Of a stretch of 64,000 bases of DNA, positions 1 through 10,093 are shown piece by piece (within the stretch, counting starts at the first letter, position 1; the number at the start of each line of letters is the position of its first letter). The DNA is from Strigamia acuminata (lineage: Eukaryota > Arthropoda > Chilopoda > Geophilomorpha > Linotaeniidae). The translations under genes were made by a program, and so were the position numbers. Below the pieces are notes generated by a model that had not been told where the DNA came from, did no database searches, and saw nothing but the letters and a program-made list of their open reading frames with translations. Location: positions 48,120,581 to 48,184,580 of the forward strand of contig OX442314.1 in assembly GCA_949358305.1 (NCBI GenBank), in the 5' to 3' direction.

Positions 1-449
1 AACGGCCGAAACCGGTTAAAATGACCGGTTGAAATCACCTGAACAATACGTGCACCAAACTGCACTAAACGTGCACCAAACGTGCACCAAACGTGCACAA
101 TATGTGCATACAACGTTTTGGCTACAAACTGATTCAGTAACACGCGAAACTTGCGAAGAAAATACCAAAACAAAAATTGATGGCTTTTATAAAATCTGAT
201 AAAATTAAAAACGGAAATTTAATTTTATCAGGTTTTATAATAACCATCAATTTTTGTTTTGGTATTTTCTTCGCATATTTTGCGTGTTATTGAATCAATT
301 TGATGCCAAAACGTTGTTTACACGTATTGTGCACGTATTGTAAAAGTATTTTGCACATTTGGTGCACGTACTGTTCACGTTATTGCAACCGGTCATTTTA
401 ACCGGTTTCGGCCGTTCTAGGTAGGCCGAAATTCCGGCCGTTCTAGTGT
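1..449. repeat. Long-arm foldback (palindromic) repeat, left end cut by window
   Basis: Bases 1-30 reappear as their reverse complement at about 387-416. The match continues inward at roughly 90% by eye to a centre near 208-216, giving arms of about 200 bp. Inside each arm is a short degenerate tandem of an ACGTGCACCAA-like unit. A further GGCCG...TTCTAG segment at 417-449 suggests that the element's terminal repeat extends left of the window. No ORF lies in it. It is most likely a non-autonomous foldback transposon or MITE; the family is not recognised. Confidence 0.75.
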
Positions 450-571
450 TAAAGATCGAAAATTTAAGAATTCTACAATCCAAAATTCAGAGATTCATAA
501 ATACAAGATTTCGAAAATTTAACAATACAAAATTTCCAAAATTTTAAGATACAAAATTCAAAAATTCAAAA

Positions 572-712
572 ATGCCACCGCCTTCACTGCCCAAAGACTC
601 ACCGCCCTCGGAACAAGGAACCGCCTTGGCAGCTCAGCTGACGCCTTATCAAAGGCTAAGATCGCTCTACCTGTTTTGCTCCATCACCGGAGAAATGAAG
701 ACAAAAAGGTAA
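572..712 (+). CDS. Short proline/serine-rich ORF, possible first coding exon
   Basis: An ATG at 572 opens 46 codons (start MPPPSLPKDSPPSEQG) ending in TAA at 710-712. The stop overlaps a good 5' splice donor, AAAAAG|GTAAAAAGT, with the exon ending at 708, so this could be the first exon of a longer gene. The composition is GC-richer than the AT-rich flanks. No acceptor can be assigned, because a solo LTR and a 13.5-kb retrotransposon follow at once. It could equally be a chance ORF. The product is not recognised. Confidence 0.25.
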   Translation: MPPPSLPKDSPPSEQGTALAAQLTPYQRLRSLYLFCSITGEMKTKR

Positions 713-734
713 AAAGTTACTCCGTATTAAATAT

Positions 735-1346
735 TGTGGTGACCTGTAAGGGCACCAGGTGGATTTAGAGTGTTTTTTACGCAATCTTATCGTGTTTGTT
801 TTGAAAATGTGTTAAAATATATAGAGGACAAGCAAATTGTGGCAACTACAAGAGACAACCAAAACAGTTTTTCTAAAAATATTTAAACATTGTAGCTAAA
901 AAGAATAAATATAATCATGTGTTTTATTTCTCATAAAAAATGGTTTCTTTATTTACTCTTTAAGTTCTCTTTATTTGGCATTTAATTGAGTCATCAGAGC
1001 CAGCTGCATGGATTACTATGACAACCAGCCCTGGGAGTTTGCACAGGATGTGCATCCTGGTCCCTATAAGGAGTTGGGATGAAAGGATGCTGGGAGAAAT
1101 CCCATCAAACAGCAGTTCAAGTCTCCTTTCAAACCAAACCAGTCCTGTCAGAAATTGCTCCAGTGTTTTCAACCAAGTAATTATTTGATTTAGGATTCAT
1201 TTGTACCAAAGAGAAATTTGGATTCACCTTGCTGTCAGGGAAAAGCAGCTAGGTTTTGTCTTGCCAGAAGAGATTCTTTGGATAGGCCTTTTCTTGCTCA
1301 AACAGCCAGTTTGAGTTGAGAGAATTTTGAGAAGTAGAACGCCATC
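735..1346 (+). mobile_element. Solo LTR, left part (interrupted by nested element)
   Basis: The segment starts TGTGGTGACC directly after ATAT (731-734). The right part ends GGTCACAACA at 15624 and is followed by ATAT (15625-15628). The two ends form a 9/10-matching terminal inverted repeat with a 4-bp target duplication, as expected of an LTR. No internal retroelement genes belong to it, so it is probably a solo LTR of about 1.38 kb. Its TGTKGTGAYC start resembles the LTR starts of both complete elements here, so it may be an older relative. The duplication is AT-rich, which weakens the case somewhat. Confidence 0.5.
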
Positions 1347-2366
1347 TGTTGTGACCCGACTGGACCGGGGTCAACGAAGAGTTTCTCTCGTGACCTCGTT
1401 TCGGGTGTAAGGGGAGCCGCAAGCGCGTCTCCCTTCCCTCAGTGCATTGACATCTAGTCAATGGACAGGCGTCTGCCCTGAGGGAGTGGGGATGGCTCGT
1501 CCACCCCACCATTGGGTGATTCCGGTCACCTGTCAACCCCGCTTTGTGCAAAGGAATGTGCCTTGCACTGAGCGGGCAGAACCAACACAACCATCAAACG
1601 AGAAACACACGTAAAACCCGTCGTCCTACAAGATCAGGCCCAAGTAAATATACTGGGATTGACCAAGGACAAAGGACAATTTACCGTGAGTACGTTTGGT
1701 CAGTGTCAAACTCCGCAGAGTAACCTGCGAGATAAGATTACCACACTATTTTAGCACACCAGCTAGAAATAGTAAAAACCACTCCAGTTTAGCGAGTTGT
1801 GCAGACAAACGGTCGCACAAGCCTAAACTGCAGTAAAACCACGACGAGCGTTCCCGCCGCTGTGTGACCGCCGGGAGCCAGAAGAGTCCGCCGCTGTGTG
1901 ATCGCCGGACACCACACAAAAACCTAGACAACAGACCGAAGTAAGCCTTTTAACTAAGCATTCACTCGCGCCCGACCAGCGTGAGCCCGAAGGACCAGCC
2001 AGAGACGAGCCGAGGACGCCATATTGCCACGCCGGCCCAAGACGACACCACGTTGCCACAACGAGGACGCCATCTTGGACACGACCGAGACAACAGACGA
2101 CCTCGCCGATTCCAGCCAGCTTTCATCATACCTTTACCTTTCCATTTCCCTTCACCCATTCCGATTTACCTTTTACCTACCTTTTATATATATATATATA
2201 TAAGATATATCTGTACATTGTCCCACAGAATAAATCTATATTATATTTTACCTTTTATATCTGTGTAATCATTTCTTTGGGTAAACCGCTTGAGCAAAGC
2301 GGTAGTGAGTTAGTCGAATTAAGTAATCAACCCACGAGTTAGCGACGGTTAGAGTTGAGCGCGACA
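1347..2366 (+). repeat. 5' LTR of element 1
   Basis: 1020 bp, beginning TGTTGTGACC and ending GCGACA. The same sequence recurs at 13833-14852 with a constant offset of 12486 and no difference that I could find. A (TA)n tract ending TATAAG lies near 2186-2204 and may be the TATA box. AATAAA at 2229-2234 is the likely polyadenylation signal, which would put R near 2225. The small ORFs inside are not genes. Confidence 0.95.
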
Positions 2367-2368
2367 CG

Positions 2369-2386
2369 TGGGGGCCTGTCCGGGAT
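2369..2386 (+). other. Primer-binding site, tRNA-Pro type
   Basis: TGGGGGCCTGTCCGGGAT lies two bases (CG) after the 5' LTR. It differs at two adjacent positions from the well-known tRNA-Pro primer site of murine leukaemia virus. Element 2 has the same spacer and a still closer match, so this is a lineage trait. The tRNA assignment rests on that resemblance and was not searched. Confidence 0.75.
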
Positions 2387-2438
2387 CAAGTCGAATAACT
2401 GATTCTAACCTGTGATTACATCATACCCAAAGCAAGAA

Positions 2439-5400
2439 ATGGCAGATAATACCCGAGTAACAGATTCCGACTCCGACGCAAACAAGAGAGCCGGCAGTCG
2501 TAAAGGCGCCGACTATCACTTGCGATCTGGAGGTCCCTTACCCAAAGCCTCAGCGCACGAAGCGAGGCAAAAACGGCGTAAGCCTAAACCCGATCGTAGA
2601 AGCGCATCCGAGGCATCGCACCCGTCTCGCACCGAGACGAGGCAGCGATTGGACGAGACAGAGCGGGGTGAAGAGCAATCTCACTCCAAACTGCCGCGTT
2701 CTAACCGTGACGGCGAGACGAGCGGAAACGAGGTTTTATCCCGTAACCAATCGCCTCGTCTAACGCACGACACCGAGGTGGGCAGTCCGAAAGCAGCGTC
2801 TCCGATACAAAAGACGGCCTCAAATACGACCGCTAATTCGGCACTAAACACGCCAATTACGCAAAGCCGCCCAGCTTCGGTCAGGTCCGAAGGACACAAG
2901 TCCAACTCATCCTCTGTCAAGCGTGTTTCGAGCCAGCCTTACAGCGTCTCGGGCACCTTGATTGATGCGATGCAATTGGCACAGGCGGAAGGAGTGAGAT
3001 ACACCCTTCCGACGGGGAAAATTACCGTGTACGAAACGTTACAGATCGTACGTGCAGCTTTAAAAGCGCACAGTGTATCCCCACAAATCACCATTGTTGA
3101 AGGTGCACACGCTCAACAATTGGTTGATTCCGCTCAATTTGAAGCGGATGCAGAGAACGAGGCTCGTCAAGCCATTCGCGAGAGACGGAGGAAGCTGGCG
3201 GAAAGAGAAGCGCAAGCTCTCGAGTACGGCAGAACCCAGCCCAATCCGACTACTCCCGAGGAGGTAGAAATAGTTGACCGAGCCCTGAGAGCACATCGAT
3301 ATGCTTTCCACTCGCAACAAGAAGCAGAGCGAGCATTTATGGCCAGATTGCGACGAGATGACCCGAAATCCGTCCGCAAACCAGAGGTCAGTTCATCCGA
3401 GCTGTCCGACGAGAGCCTAGAGGGAGACCCAAAGCGCACGCCGAAGGCCAAACCCAAACCCCAGCCGGAGAGAGCAACACCAGCTACTCCGCGCAAGAGA
3501 GATGCGTCGGCCAGAGAACAACAAACTCGGCCCCGCATGCAAGCTCTCGATTCAGCCACAAATAATGCGATAACGCGATTAATCAACGCTAATAATGCTA
3601 GGCGAAATGAAGAGCAAGCTCTCACAAGCCAACAGCATGATAATCCACAAGGGACTGAGTGGCAACAACCAGTGCCCATCCTTAAAGACGACGAGTCGTC
3701 AAGGAGACAATCGCATGATCGCACCTCTTCGCGAGAAGAAGGCAAACGCGATGAAAGACCGAAATATTTTCACTACGGAAATAGTGATTCGTCGTCAGAT
3801 GGACTGGAGTCAAATGCACCCAGTCATCACGATTCGGAGAGAGGTTCCGGAGAAAGACGAAGGGAAAGAGAACGCGATGAACGCAGAGAAAGGGAACGTG
3901 ACGACCGTCGTAGGGGCCGGAAAGAGTCAAACTCTTCACGGCGCAACCCGCCACGCCGCTCACCGTCTCCCGACCCCAGCTCCGACCCCTCATCCAACGA
4001 CGACAGACGAAAGGAAAAATCAAGTAATCGCCGGAAGAGATCCAACTCTCCGCGCGATAGAGAGAAACGACGTCGATCGGAAAATAGCGACCACCGACGG
4101 GAGGAGTTTCAGGACCTTCCCCGACAAAGCGCGTTTACCGATTCGACGGGTCGGCAGTATACGATGGGAGAGCTTGGAAGAGCCCTACTCGGCTCGTTAA
4201 AAGCCGAGGGAATTGATCTGAGCAAACGAAACGATCGTAATCGTAGCACTGGTGACCGCGTAAAGAAAAAATACGCTGTCTCCCGACGTGACACCATGAG
4301 TGTTACCGGGAATATTAGGTGGCAATTTTATATTCAGAACCGTTTCGACGGGTCATGGAAAGCGGGAGATCGCTTCCTTGACGAAGTAATTCGAATTAAG
4401 ACTGCCACTAAAGCCACCGTAGGAGACATGCTCACCCACGGTATTGTCGAGCTAATGACAGGCTCGGCACGTGAGTGGTACCAAGGATTGAAAGGCGTCA
4501 ATTGGGACGACTTTTTAATGAGATTCGACCTGCGCTACGGCGAGACACCCGAAGAGGTGAGCCGAAAGATGCGAGGTCTTCGCCAGATGCCTGGTGAAAC
4601 CATAATGGATTACGACATTCGCGCCAGATTGTTGTTCGAAAAGGCCCCGATGGAATTTCACGCCACGGGATTCAACCTTTTCTTTCTCGGCGGTTTGTCG
4701 GAATACTCGCAAAGGGTGCTACTTGAAGAAAGGGCACCGACAGGAGGTAGCTACGAGGAGATGAGCGCCTTCCTGTTCGAGAACACGATAGATATCGAGA
4801 AGAGATATTATTCCGCTTTACCAGAAGCGGAGAAAGCAGCGACCGCAAAACGTCTCAAGTTGAGTGCGGAAAGATATGGGGCGACAGATAAGATTATGCG
4901 CCCTACTGAATATCTTAGCGGTATAATGGAGCTGGCAGAAGCTAGCGTTGGTTTGCAAATAAAAAATAAACTGACATCCCCGCTGCCTTCCAACCCTTTG
5001 GCCGCCCCTAAAAAGGCACCGACAGCGTCAGCCATGCAAGCGACACTGGAGGAGGTCAAGGAGGGGGAGGAAGCCGAACAAAATGTCGGAAAATCAGACG
5101 AAAAAGAAGAAAAAGACGATTATTCGACGGACGAAGAAATACGAAGCTATCGCGATACCTTATCAACGGGTTGCGATGAGGAAGGACCGCTAGTACATCT
5201 CATCCATCGAGATAGAGCGGTAGAAGAATTTCGCGCCAGGTTAAAACCAAATGCCGGTCGAATTCCGAAGTATTTTCGGAAAAATTACACGCCACCGTCG
5301 AAAGCAGACCCTGAAAAGAAAAAATCGACTGAAGCCCCAAGAGACAAATCAAATATTCGCTGTTTCAAGTGTAACCAACCGGGCCACTACTCCAATGAGT

Positions 5401-5522
5401 GCCCAAGAACAGCGAAAGAAGACGCTAAGTTTGACGCGATAATGAAGCAGATGGCAGAGATTAAACTCGCCATGGCAAAAAACGAGTCAAAAAACGAGTC
5501 AGCGCAGGCGGCGAAGAAATAA
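2439..5522 (+). CDS. gag: Gag polyprotein of element 1
   Basis: About 1027 residues from the first ATG (MADNTRV). The open frame begins earlier, at 2412, but without an ATG. The first 170 residues are Ser/Thr/Arg-rich, followed by a charged helical stretch. A very Arg/Ser/Glu-rich segment lies around residues 450-580. A capsid-like helical domain lies at about 620-840 and aligns with element 2 (shared pattern SWKAG..FL.EV and WDDF). A CCHC zinc knuckle of the form CFKCNQPGHYSNECP is at about residue 975. The frame ends KNESKNESAQAAKK just past two A AAA AAC slippery heptamers, so Gag should terminate here or shift to Pol. It packages the element RNA in virus-like particles. Confidence 0.93.
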   Translation: MADNTRVTDSDSDANKRAGSRKGADYHLRSGGPLPKASAHEARQKRRKPKPDRRSASEASHPSRTETRQRLDETERGEEQSHSKLPRSNRDGETSGNEVLSRNQSPRLTHDTEVGSPKAASPIQKTASNTTANSALNTPITQSRPASVRSEGHKSNSSSVKRVSSQPYSVSGTLIDAMQLAQAEGVRYTLPTGKITVYETLQIVRAALKAHSVSPQITIVEGAHAQQLVDSAQFEADAENEARQAIRERRRKLAEREAQALEYGRTQPNPTTPEEVEIVDRALRAHRYAFHSQQEAERAFMARLRRDDPKSVRKPEVSSSELSDESLEGDPKRTPKAKPKPQPERATPATPRKRDASAREQQTRPRMQALDSATNNAITRLINANNARRNEEQALTSQQHDNPQGTEWQQPVPILKDDESSRRQSHDRTSSREEGKRDERPKYFHYGNSDSSSDGLESNAPSHHDSERGSGERRRERERDERRERERDDRRRGRKESNSSRRNPPRRSPSPDPSSDPSSNDDRRKEKSSNRRKRSNSPRDREKRRRSENSDHRREEFQDLPRQSAFTDSTGRQYTMGELGRALLGSLKAEGIDLSKRNDRNRSTGDRVKKKYAVSRRDTMSVTGNIRWQFYIQNRFDGSWKAGDRFLDEVIRIKTATKATVGDMLTHGIVELMTGSAREWYQGLKGVNWDDFLMRFDLRYGETPEEVSRKMRGLRQMPGETIMDYDIRARLLFEKAPMEFHATGFNLFFLGGLSEYSQRVLLEERAPTGGSYEEMSAFLFENTIDIEKRYYSALPEAEKAATAKRLKLSAERYGATDKIMRPTEYLSGIMELAEASVGLQIKNKLTSPLPSNPLAAPKKAPTASAMQATLEEVKEGEEAEQNVGKSDEKEEKDDYSTDEEIRSYRDTLSTGCDEEGPLVHLIHRDRAVEEFRARLKPNAGRIPKYFRKNYTPPSKADPEKKKSTEAPRDKSNIRCFKCNQPGHYSNECPRTAKEDAKFDAIMKQMAEIKLAMAKNESKNESAQAAKK

Positions 5523-5540
5523 TTTCTCGACCGTCTGCGC
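5477..5540 (+). promoter_or_regulatory. Programmed -1 frameshift signal at gag/pol junction
   Basis: Two A AAA AAC heptamers lie in the correct gag frame, at 5477-5483 and 5489-5495. Six bases after the second comes a 10-bp stem with one G-U pair: 5502-5511 (GCGCAGGCGG) pairs with 5531-5540 (CCGTCTGCGC). The bases between can pair further. The -1 frame is open from the heptamers through the gag stop (5520-5522) into pol. Heptamer, spacer and hairpin match the textbook -1 signal of retroviruses. Confidence 0.85.
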
Positions 5541-5545
5541 CATTC

Positions 5546-8500
5546 ATGAAGAAAAAGGGGTTTAACAAAGGGTTCGATAAGCCGCCACCAGTCAAAGAAA
5601 TGGGTAGTGACATAGCTAACGCCCAAATTCAAGACAGGGCCAACAACGCTTTGCAGGTAATTACCGCAAACGCTGAGGCTGAGGCGGAAGAACCGAACCT
5701 ACTGCTTGAAGAATTACCTCAAGTAGTCGAAGACACAGAAGAATTTCGTGTTTTCATGTGCAACGTGGCGGTCGAATACACCAACCGCCTATGTATGTTG
5801 CCCATGACAATAGAACGTGAAAAAATTATGGGACTACTAGACTCGGGAGCAGATCGCTCGTTCGTTTCCGAAGACATAGTAGCATCATTGGGTCTCACCG
5901 ATAAGATAAAAGGCGTTAATAAAAATATACGTCTAAAAACCGCCAACGGAATGGCGCGTCCAAAAGGAGTTATATTATTGACCATGGAGTGGCTCGGAGG
6001 AGTAGAACAGCACCCTTTCCTGGTCCTGCCCACATGCGACAGAATTTTTCTGTTGGGCTTAGACCTCATGGCGTCAATGGAAATACAACCCAATCCAATA
6101 ACGAAATCTTGGAATTATATCAGAAATGATAAGGAAAGACCCGCAATTGTCGTGCCACCAGCTCTTGTAAAAGAAGCGGCCGACAAGACACAGTGGGAGA
6201 AAGGCCTAAAGAAATTCGTTCAAGATTACGATTTTAAAGCATTCGTAACAGAATTGCAACGGGACAATGTAGTGGAAACGCTTGTCGCCGACGCCGCTTT
6301 AGAATTAAACGAAGCGGCAGCCCTACGAAGGGTCCTACTTAAATATGAGGGGATCCTGTCGAAAAAACCGGGCCGAACGAATAGGGCTATTCACGAAATT
6401 AAATTGACGGATAATAAACCTATACGAGTTGCGTATAAGGGAATGAACCCGCAAAAACGTGAAATAGTGCAAAAAATGTGCCAAGAAATGCTAGACAGTG
6501 GCATTGTCTCCGAGGCCCAGGGAGAATACGCGACGCGAGTTGTGCTCGTGATGCGCCCGGGCTCGGACCCACGCCTATGCATTGATTACCGCCCATTAAA
6601 CGCGGTGACAGAAATAGATCCCATACAGATGCCGTCTATCGAATCCATTTTGAGAGAGCTTAGCCCCTTTTCTTGGGTTACGACGATGGATCTGTCGAAG
6701 GGATACTGGCAAGTTGAGATGAGGCCAGAGGATAAGTTAAAAACAGCATTTTACTCGCCAATTGGACGGTTGATGTTCAACGTCATGCCATTTGGTTTAG
6801 TGAATGCTCCCAGTACCTTTCAGAGACTAATCGAAAGCGTATTGGGTGATATCCTGCATCAGTTTGTGTGGGCATACCTAGATGACATAGTTATTGCCTC
6901 TAAAACATTCGAAGAGCACATTGAGCACATCGACCAAGTGCTCACCCGGCTGGCAAAAGCTGGGTTACACGTGCATCCGGGCAAAGGCAAGTTCTGTCGA
7001 AAGGAGCTTGCCTTCCTGGGTTATCGCATTGGAGTCAATGGTTTAGCTATTGGCCCCGAAAAAATCGATGCGATTAATCGTTTCCCACCACCCGAGGACG
7101 TTAAAGGTGTCCAACGGTTTATGGGAATGATAAACTTCTTCGGCAGGTTGCTACCGGGTCTAGCTGAAGTGGCAGCCCCAGTTACCGACCTCCTGAAGAA
7201 TGAAAACGAATTTGTATGGTCAAATGAGTGCAACATCGCATTTAATGCAATAAAGAGGATGCTGACGGAAGTCGGCGTAATGCCTCTACCCGACTTAAAC
7301 CGGCCGTTCATATTACACACGGACGCCAGCAGAGTTGGGTTAGGAGCGGCGTTGCTCCAAACACACGTGCGCGACGGAGTCGAACAAGACCTGCCGTGCA
7401 TGTTTATAAGTCGCAAACTCCAAGGCGCTGAAAAGAATTACAATGCCACCGAGTTGGAGTGTTTGGCCGTTGTGTGGGCCATAAGGAAATTCAGAGATTA
7501 TCTCGAATATACCAAATTTGTGGTCCACACAGATCATCAAGCGTTACAATGGCTGATGAAATTAAAAGAGCCAGCCGGTCGACTAGCCAGATGGCAGTTA
7601 GAACTGATGGCATGCGACTTGACCATTCAATACAAGCCCGGCAAATATAACGTCGTGGCTGACGCTCTGTCACGGGCACCAGTGTCAGATCCAATCGACG
7701 CTGACGATGATGGCGAGGATGACTCCCGCATCATTTATTGCCCTACGAGTTGTCACCGTTGGGATTTAAGGAAGATGAATGAAATTCCCACCGCGTCTCC
7801 GGCAGATGTAAAATTCTGTGGATTTTGGACGCGGTTATACCAACCAGCTGCTGACAATTACCCAAATGCAAGGAAGGAATTTAAGCTAGAGCGGAGAATA
7901 AATGACCCGCTTCTAAGCGCCTTCCACGCTCATGTCGGCGAGCAGATGCAAAGCAGTCCCCCGACAAGGGAGGAAATAATTGTGCAACAAAAATTAGACA
8001 AGAAATGTCAGGACAGAGCTAGATTCGTACTGACAGGAAAATATCCGCCCAATCTAACCAGAAGGCAGAAGCGTCGTTATGCACACGAATCCATAGATTA
8101 CCTATTGGATGACGGCCTTTTAGTGAAACATCACCCAAATCACCAAGATGACTTGAGTGAATCGGACACCGCAGTAAAGGTAGTAATACCTGCTTCCTTA
8201 ATCGGTCGCGTGCTGTGGTTGTTACACGGGCACCCGCTTGCGAGCCATGCGGGAGTAAGCAGAACACTCTATCGTGCTACACAGCTTTTTCACTGGACAG
8301 GGATGAAAAAAGATATTGCTCTTTTTGTCCACCAATGTCAGCGATGTCAAGCGTGCAAGCCGAGGAGTAAATCACCATTCGAAACTATTTTCTTAGGGCC
8401 TTACGCGCCTTTTGATTGTTTAAGTGTCGATGTGATGGGCCCAAAACCCGTTACGGGAAATAAAAATGCGTACATTATCGTTATAATGGACGTGGCAACT

Positions 8501-9616
8501 CGTTGGCCCGAGTTGTACGCCGTCGCTAGACCTTCAGCAGAGAAAATCGTTGAATGTATCTACGACGTGGCGTTACGTTACGGATTTCCACGTAAAATTA
8601 TATCCGATAACGGACCCCAATTTATCTCGAAAATTTGGGGTAAGTTTTGTGAGAAATTCGGGATTGTGGCGTCACATACTTCGACCTACAATCCCAGAAC
8701 AAATCCCGTTGAGCGACTCAACAGGGACATTAAATATGCACTAAGCATATTCACTGACATCCACAATAGGTGGGATGAATACTTGAGGGAGATCGCGTTC
8801 AGCATACGAACAACAGTCTCGAGGACGAGAGATTTTTCTCCGGCCTACCTCAACTTCGCCCGAGAGCTACGAGTGCCTTGGGACCCACGAGTGGCAGAGT
8901 CGGTAAATGTGGTGGACCCAGAGAAACCACATGAGTATGTATATAAATTGGAGCAAACAATTTCGAGCACATACAAACATATGATGGCGCACATTTTTAA
9001 CATGCGCGACCGCATTTTACAAGATAAAAGCGGTGGAAAATTTGTGAATTTCGAGAACAATGATTTAGTGTGGAAGGACACACACATCCTCTCAAATGCA
9101 GCGAGAGGAATCACCGCCAGCTTGGCCGACAAGAGAGATGGTCCGTATGTGATCATCGGCAAGCATGGCGGTAACGCGTATAAATTACGCAAGCTCGAGG
9201 ACAACACCGAGCATAAGTCGATACAAGTACGAGAGTTAACTCCGTACATTCCGGAATTCCCGCAAGAAATGTGGGCCAAAGGCCAAGTCAAGTCTAAAAC
9301 TGACGGCCAAATCGTCGATATGTTCGCTGGCGAGTCGGAAAAAGCACCGCCAAGTGACAACGAGGAGTATTTCGACGCCCCTTCACCTCCGGTAAACGAG
9401 ATAGTTGAATCCGTTCCGGATCCAATTTTGGTCGGGGGGGAAACAGGAGAAACTCCTGAAACAAACACAAAAAACACGGATAAAAAAGAAAACAATAATG
9501 AGGAGGTACAGACACAAAAAACAACAAAAAATATCGTACCTGCCTCGATCCGTAACCTGCGACCAAAAAGAGATAATCCGTTCATAAAAGGCGGAAAGGT
9601 CGTAGGAAAGAAGTAA
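5546..9616 (+). CDS. pol: Pol polyprotein of element 1 (protease, RT, RNase H, integrase)
   Basis: 1356 residues from ATG 5546; the same frame is open upstream and is -1 relative to gag, so the natural product is probably a Gag-Pol fusion. Aspartic protease LLDSGADRSFV is at about residue 96. Reverse transcriptase has the catalytic YLDDIVIAS at about 443. RNase H has HTDASRVGLGAAL at about 590. Integrase has an H-H-C-C zinc finger (HPLASHAG...CQRCQACK, about 895-940) and the DDE triad in SVDVMG (about 960), SDNGPQF (about 1022) and NPVERLNR (about 1053). The tail is charged and of low complexity. No lesion is visible. It copies the RNA to DNA and inserts it in the host genome. Confidence 0.95.
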   Translation: MKKKGFNKGFDKPPPVKEMGSDIANAQIQDRANNALQVITANAEAEAEEPNLLLEELPQVVEDTEEFRVFMCNVAVEYTNRLCMLPMTIEREKIMGLLDSGADRSFVSEDIVASLGLTDKIKGVNKNIRLKTANGMARPKGVILLTMEWLGGVEQHPFLVLPTCDRIFLLGLDLMASMEIQPNPITKSWNYIRNDKERPAIVVPPALVKEAADKTQWEKGLKKFVQDYDFKAFVTELQRDNVVETLVADAALELNEAAALRRVLLKYEGILSKKPGRTNRAIHEIKLTDNKPIRVAYKGMNPQKREIVQKMCQEMLDSGIVSEAQGEYATRVVLVMRPGSDPRLCIDYRPLNAVTEIDPIQMPSIESILRELSPFSWVTTMDLSKGYWQVEMRPEDKLKTAFYSPIGRLMFNVMPFGLVNAPSTFQRLIESVLGDILHQFVWAYLDDIVIASKTFEEHIEHIDQVLTRLAKAGLHVHPGKGKFCRKELAFLGYRIGVNGLAIGPEKIDAINRFPPPEDVKGVQRFMGMINFFGRLLPGLAEVAAPVTDLLKNENEFVWSNECNIAFNAIKRMLTEVGVMPLPDLNRPFILHTDASRVGLGAALLQTHVRDGVEQDLPCMFISRKLQGAEKNYNATELECLAVVWAIRKFRDYLEYTKFVVHTDHQALQWLMKLKEPAGRLARWQLELMACDLTIQYKPGKYNVVADALSRAPVSDPIDADDDGEDDSRIIYCPTSCHRWDLRKMNEIPTASPADVKFCGFWTRLYQPAADNYPNARKEFKLERRINDPLLSAFHAHVGEQMQSSPPTREEIIVQQKLDKKCQDRARFVLTGKYPPNLTRRQKRRYAHESIDYLLDDGLLVKHHPNHQDDLSESDTAVKVVIPASLIGRVLWLLHGHPLASHAGVSRTLYRATQLFHWTGMKKDIALFVHQCQRCQACKPRSKSPFETIFLGPYAPFDCLSVDVMGPKPVTGNKNAYIIVIMDVATRWPELYAVARPSAEKIVECIYDVALRYGFPRKIISDNGPQFISKIWGKFCEKFGIVASHTSTYNPRTNPVERLNRDIKYALSIFTDIHNRWDEYLREIAFSIRTTVSRTRDFSPAYLNFARELRVPWDPRVAESVNVVDPEKPHEYVYKLEQTISSTYKHMMAHIFNMRDRILQDKSGGKFVNFENNDLVWKDTHILSNAARGITASLADKRDGPYVIIGKHGGNAYKLRKLEDNTEHKSIQVRELTPYIPEFPQEMWAKGQVKSKTDGQIVDMFAGESEKAPPSDNEEYFDAPSPPVNEIVESVPDPILVGGETGETPETNTKNTDKKENNNEEVQTQKTTKNIVPASIRNLRPKRDNPFIKGGKVVGKK

Positions 9617-10093
9617 AATAAATTACGAGTCGATGGCGGCACTAAAAATAAATTCTAATCGACCGATAGTGCAAGCCATCACGTTGCGAGACTCGAAGAA
9701 AATTCCGCTAAGTCCAACAAAGCGGATATCGGTCGAATTCACGTCACAAGATGGCGTGGAAGCGCGGGACCCGTAGCAAAATTATCGGCACGGGTCGGAT
9801 ACCGCGTGCAAAAGACCCCGTAGCAGCAATCGCGCACGGGAGTGAAAACAAAGGAGACCCGTAGCGTAACATGCGCACGGGTAGGTGCGCACTAGTCTCA
9901 AACACCCGGGTTCTGGAGTATATTACCCAGAATCCATCGCGATTACCTCGTGTTCACACGAACTTCCGCTTTTCACAGCTGATCGCTGCATTCGTGCGTG
10001 ATCCTCGTTTTTAACGTTTTTATCGAGTTTTTTGAGATAGTTTTATCATCCTTTTTTCAATCGTGATTGAGCTTTTTGTGCGCGCTCCTCGCC
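9617..10093 (+). other. Spacer between pol and ORF3 with three CCCGT/ACGGG hairpins
   Basis: No gene. Between 9769 and 9882 a unit of the form CCCGTAGC, then 8-14 bases, then ACGGG occurs three times (9769-9795, 9817-9840, 9857-9882). Each copy can form a small stem. Conserved stem ends with a variable loop suggest an RNA element, for example for packaging, export or control of splicing to ORF3; this is inference. Confidence 0.5.

Noticed and set aside
1746-2268. Small ORFs on both strands, repeated at 14232-14754
   Set aside because: They are inside the LTRs of element 1 and have no coding evidence.
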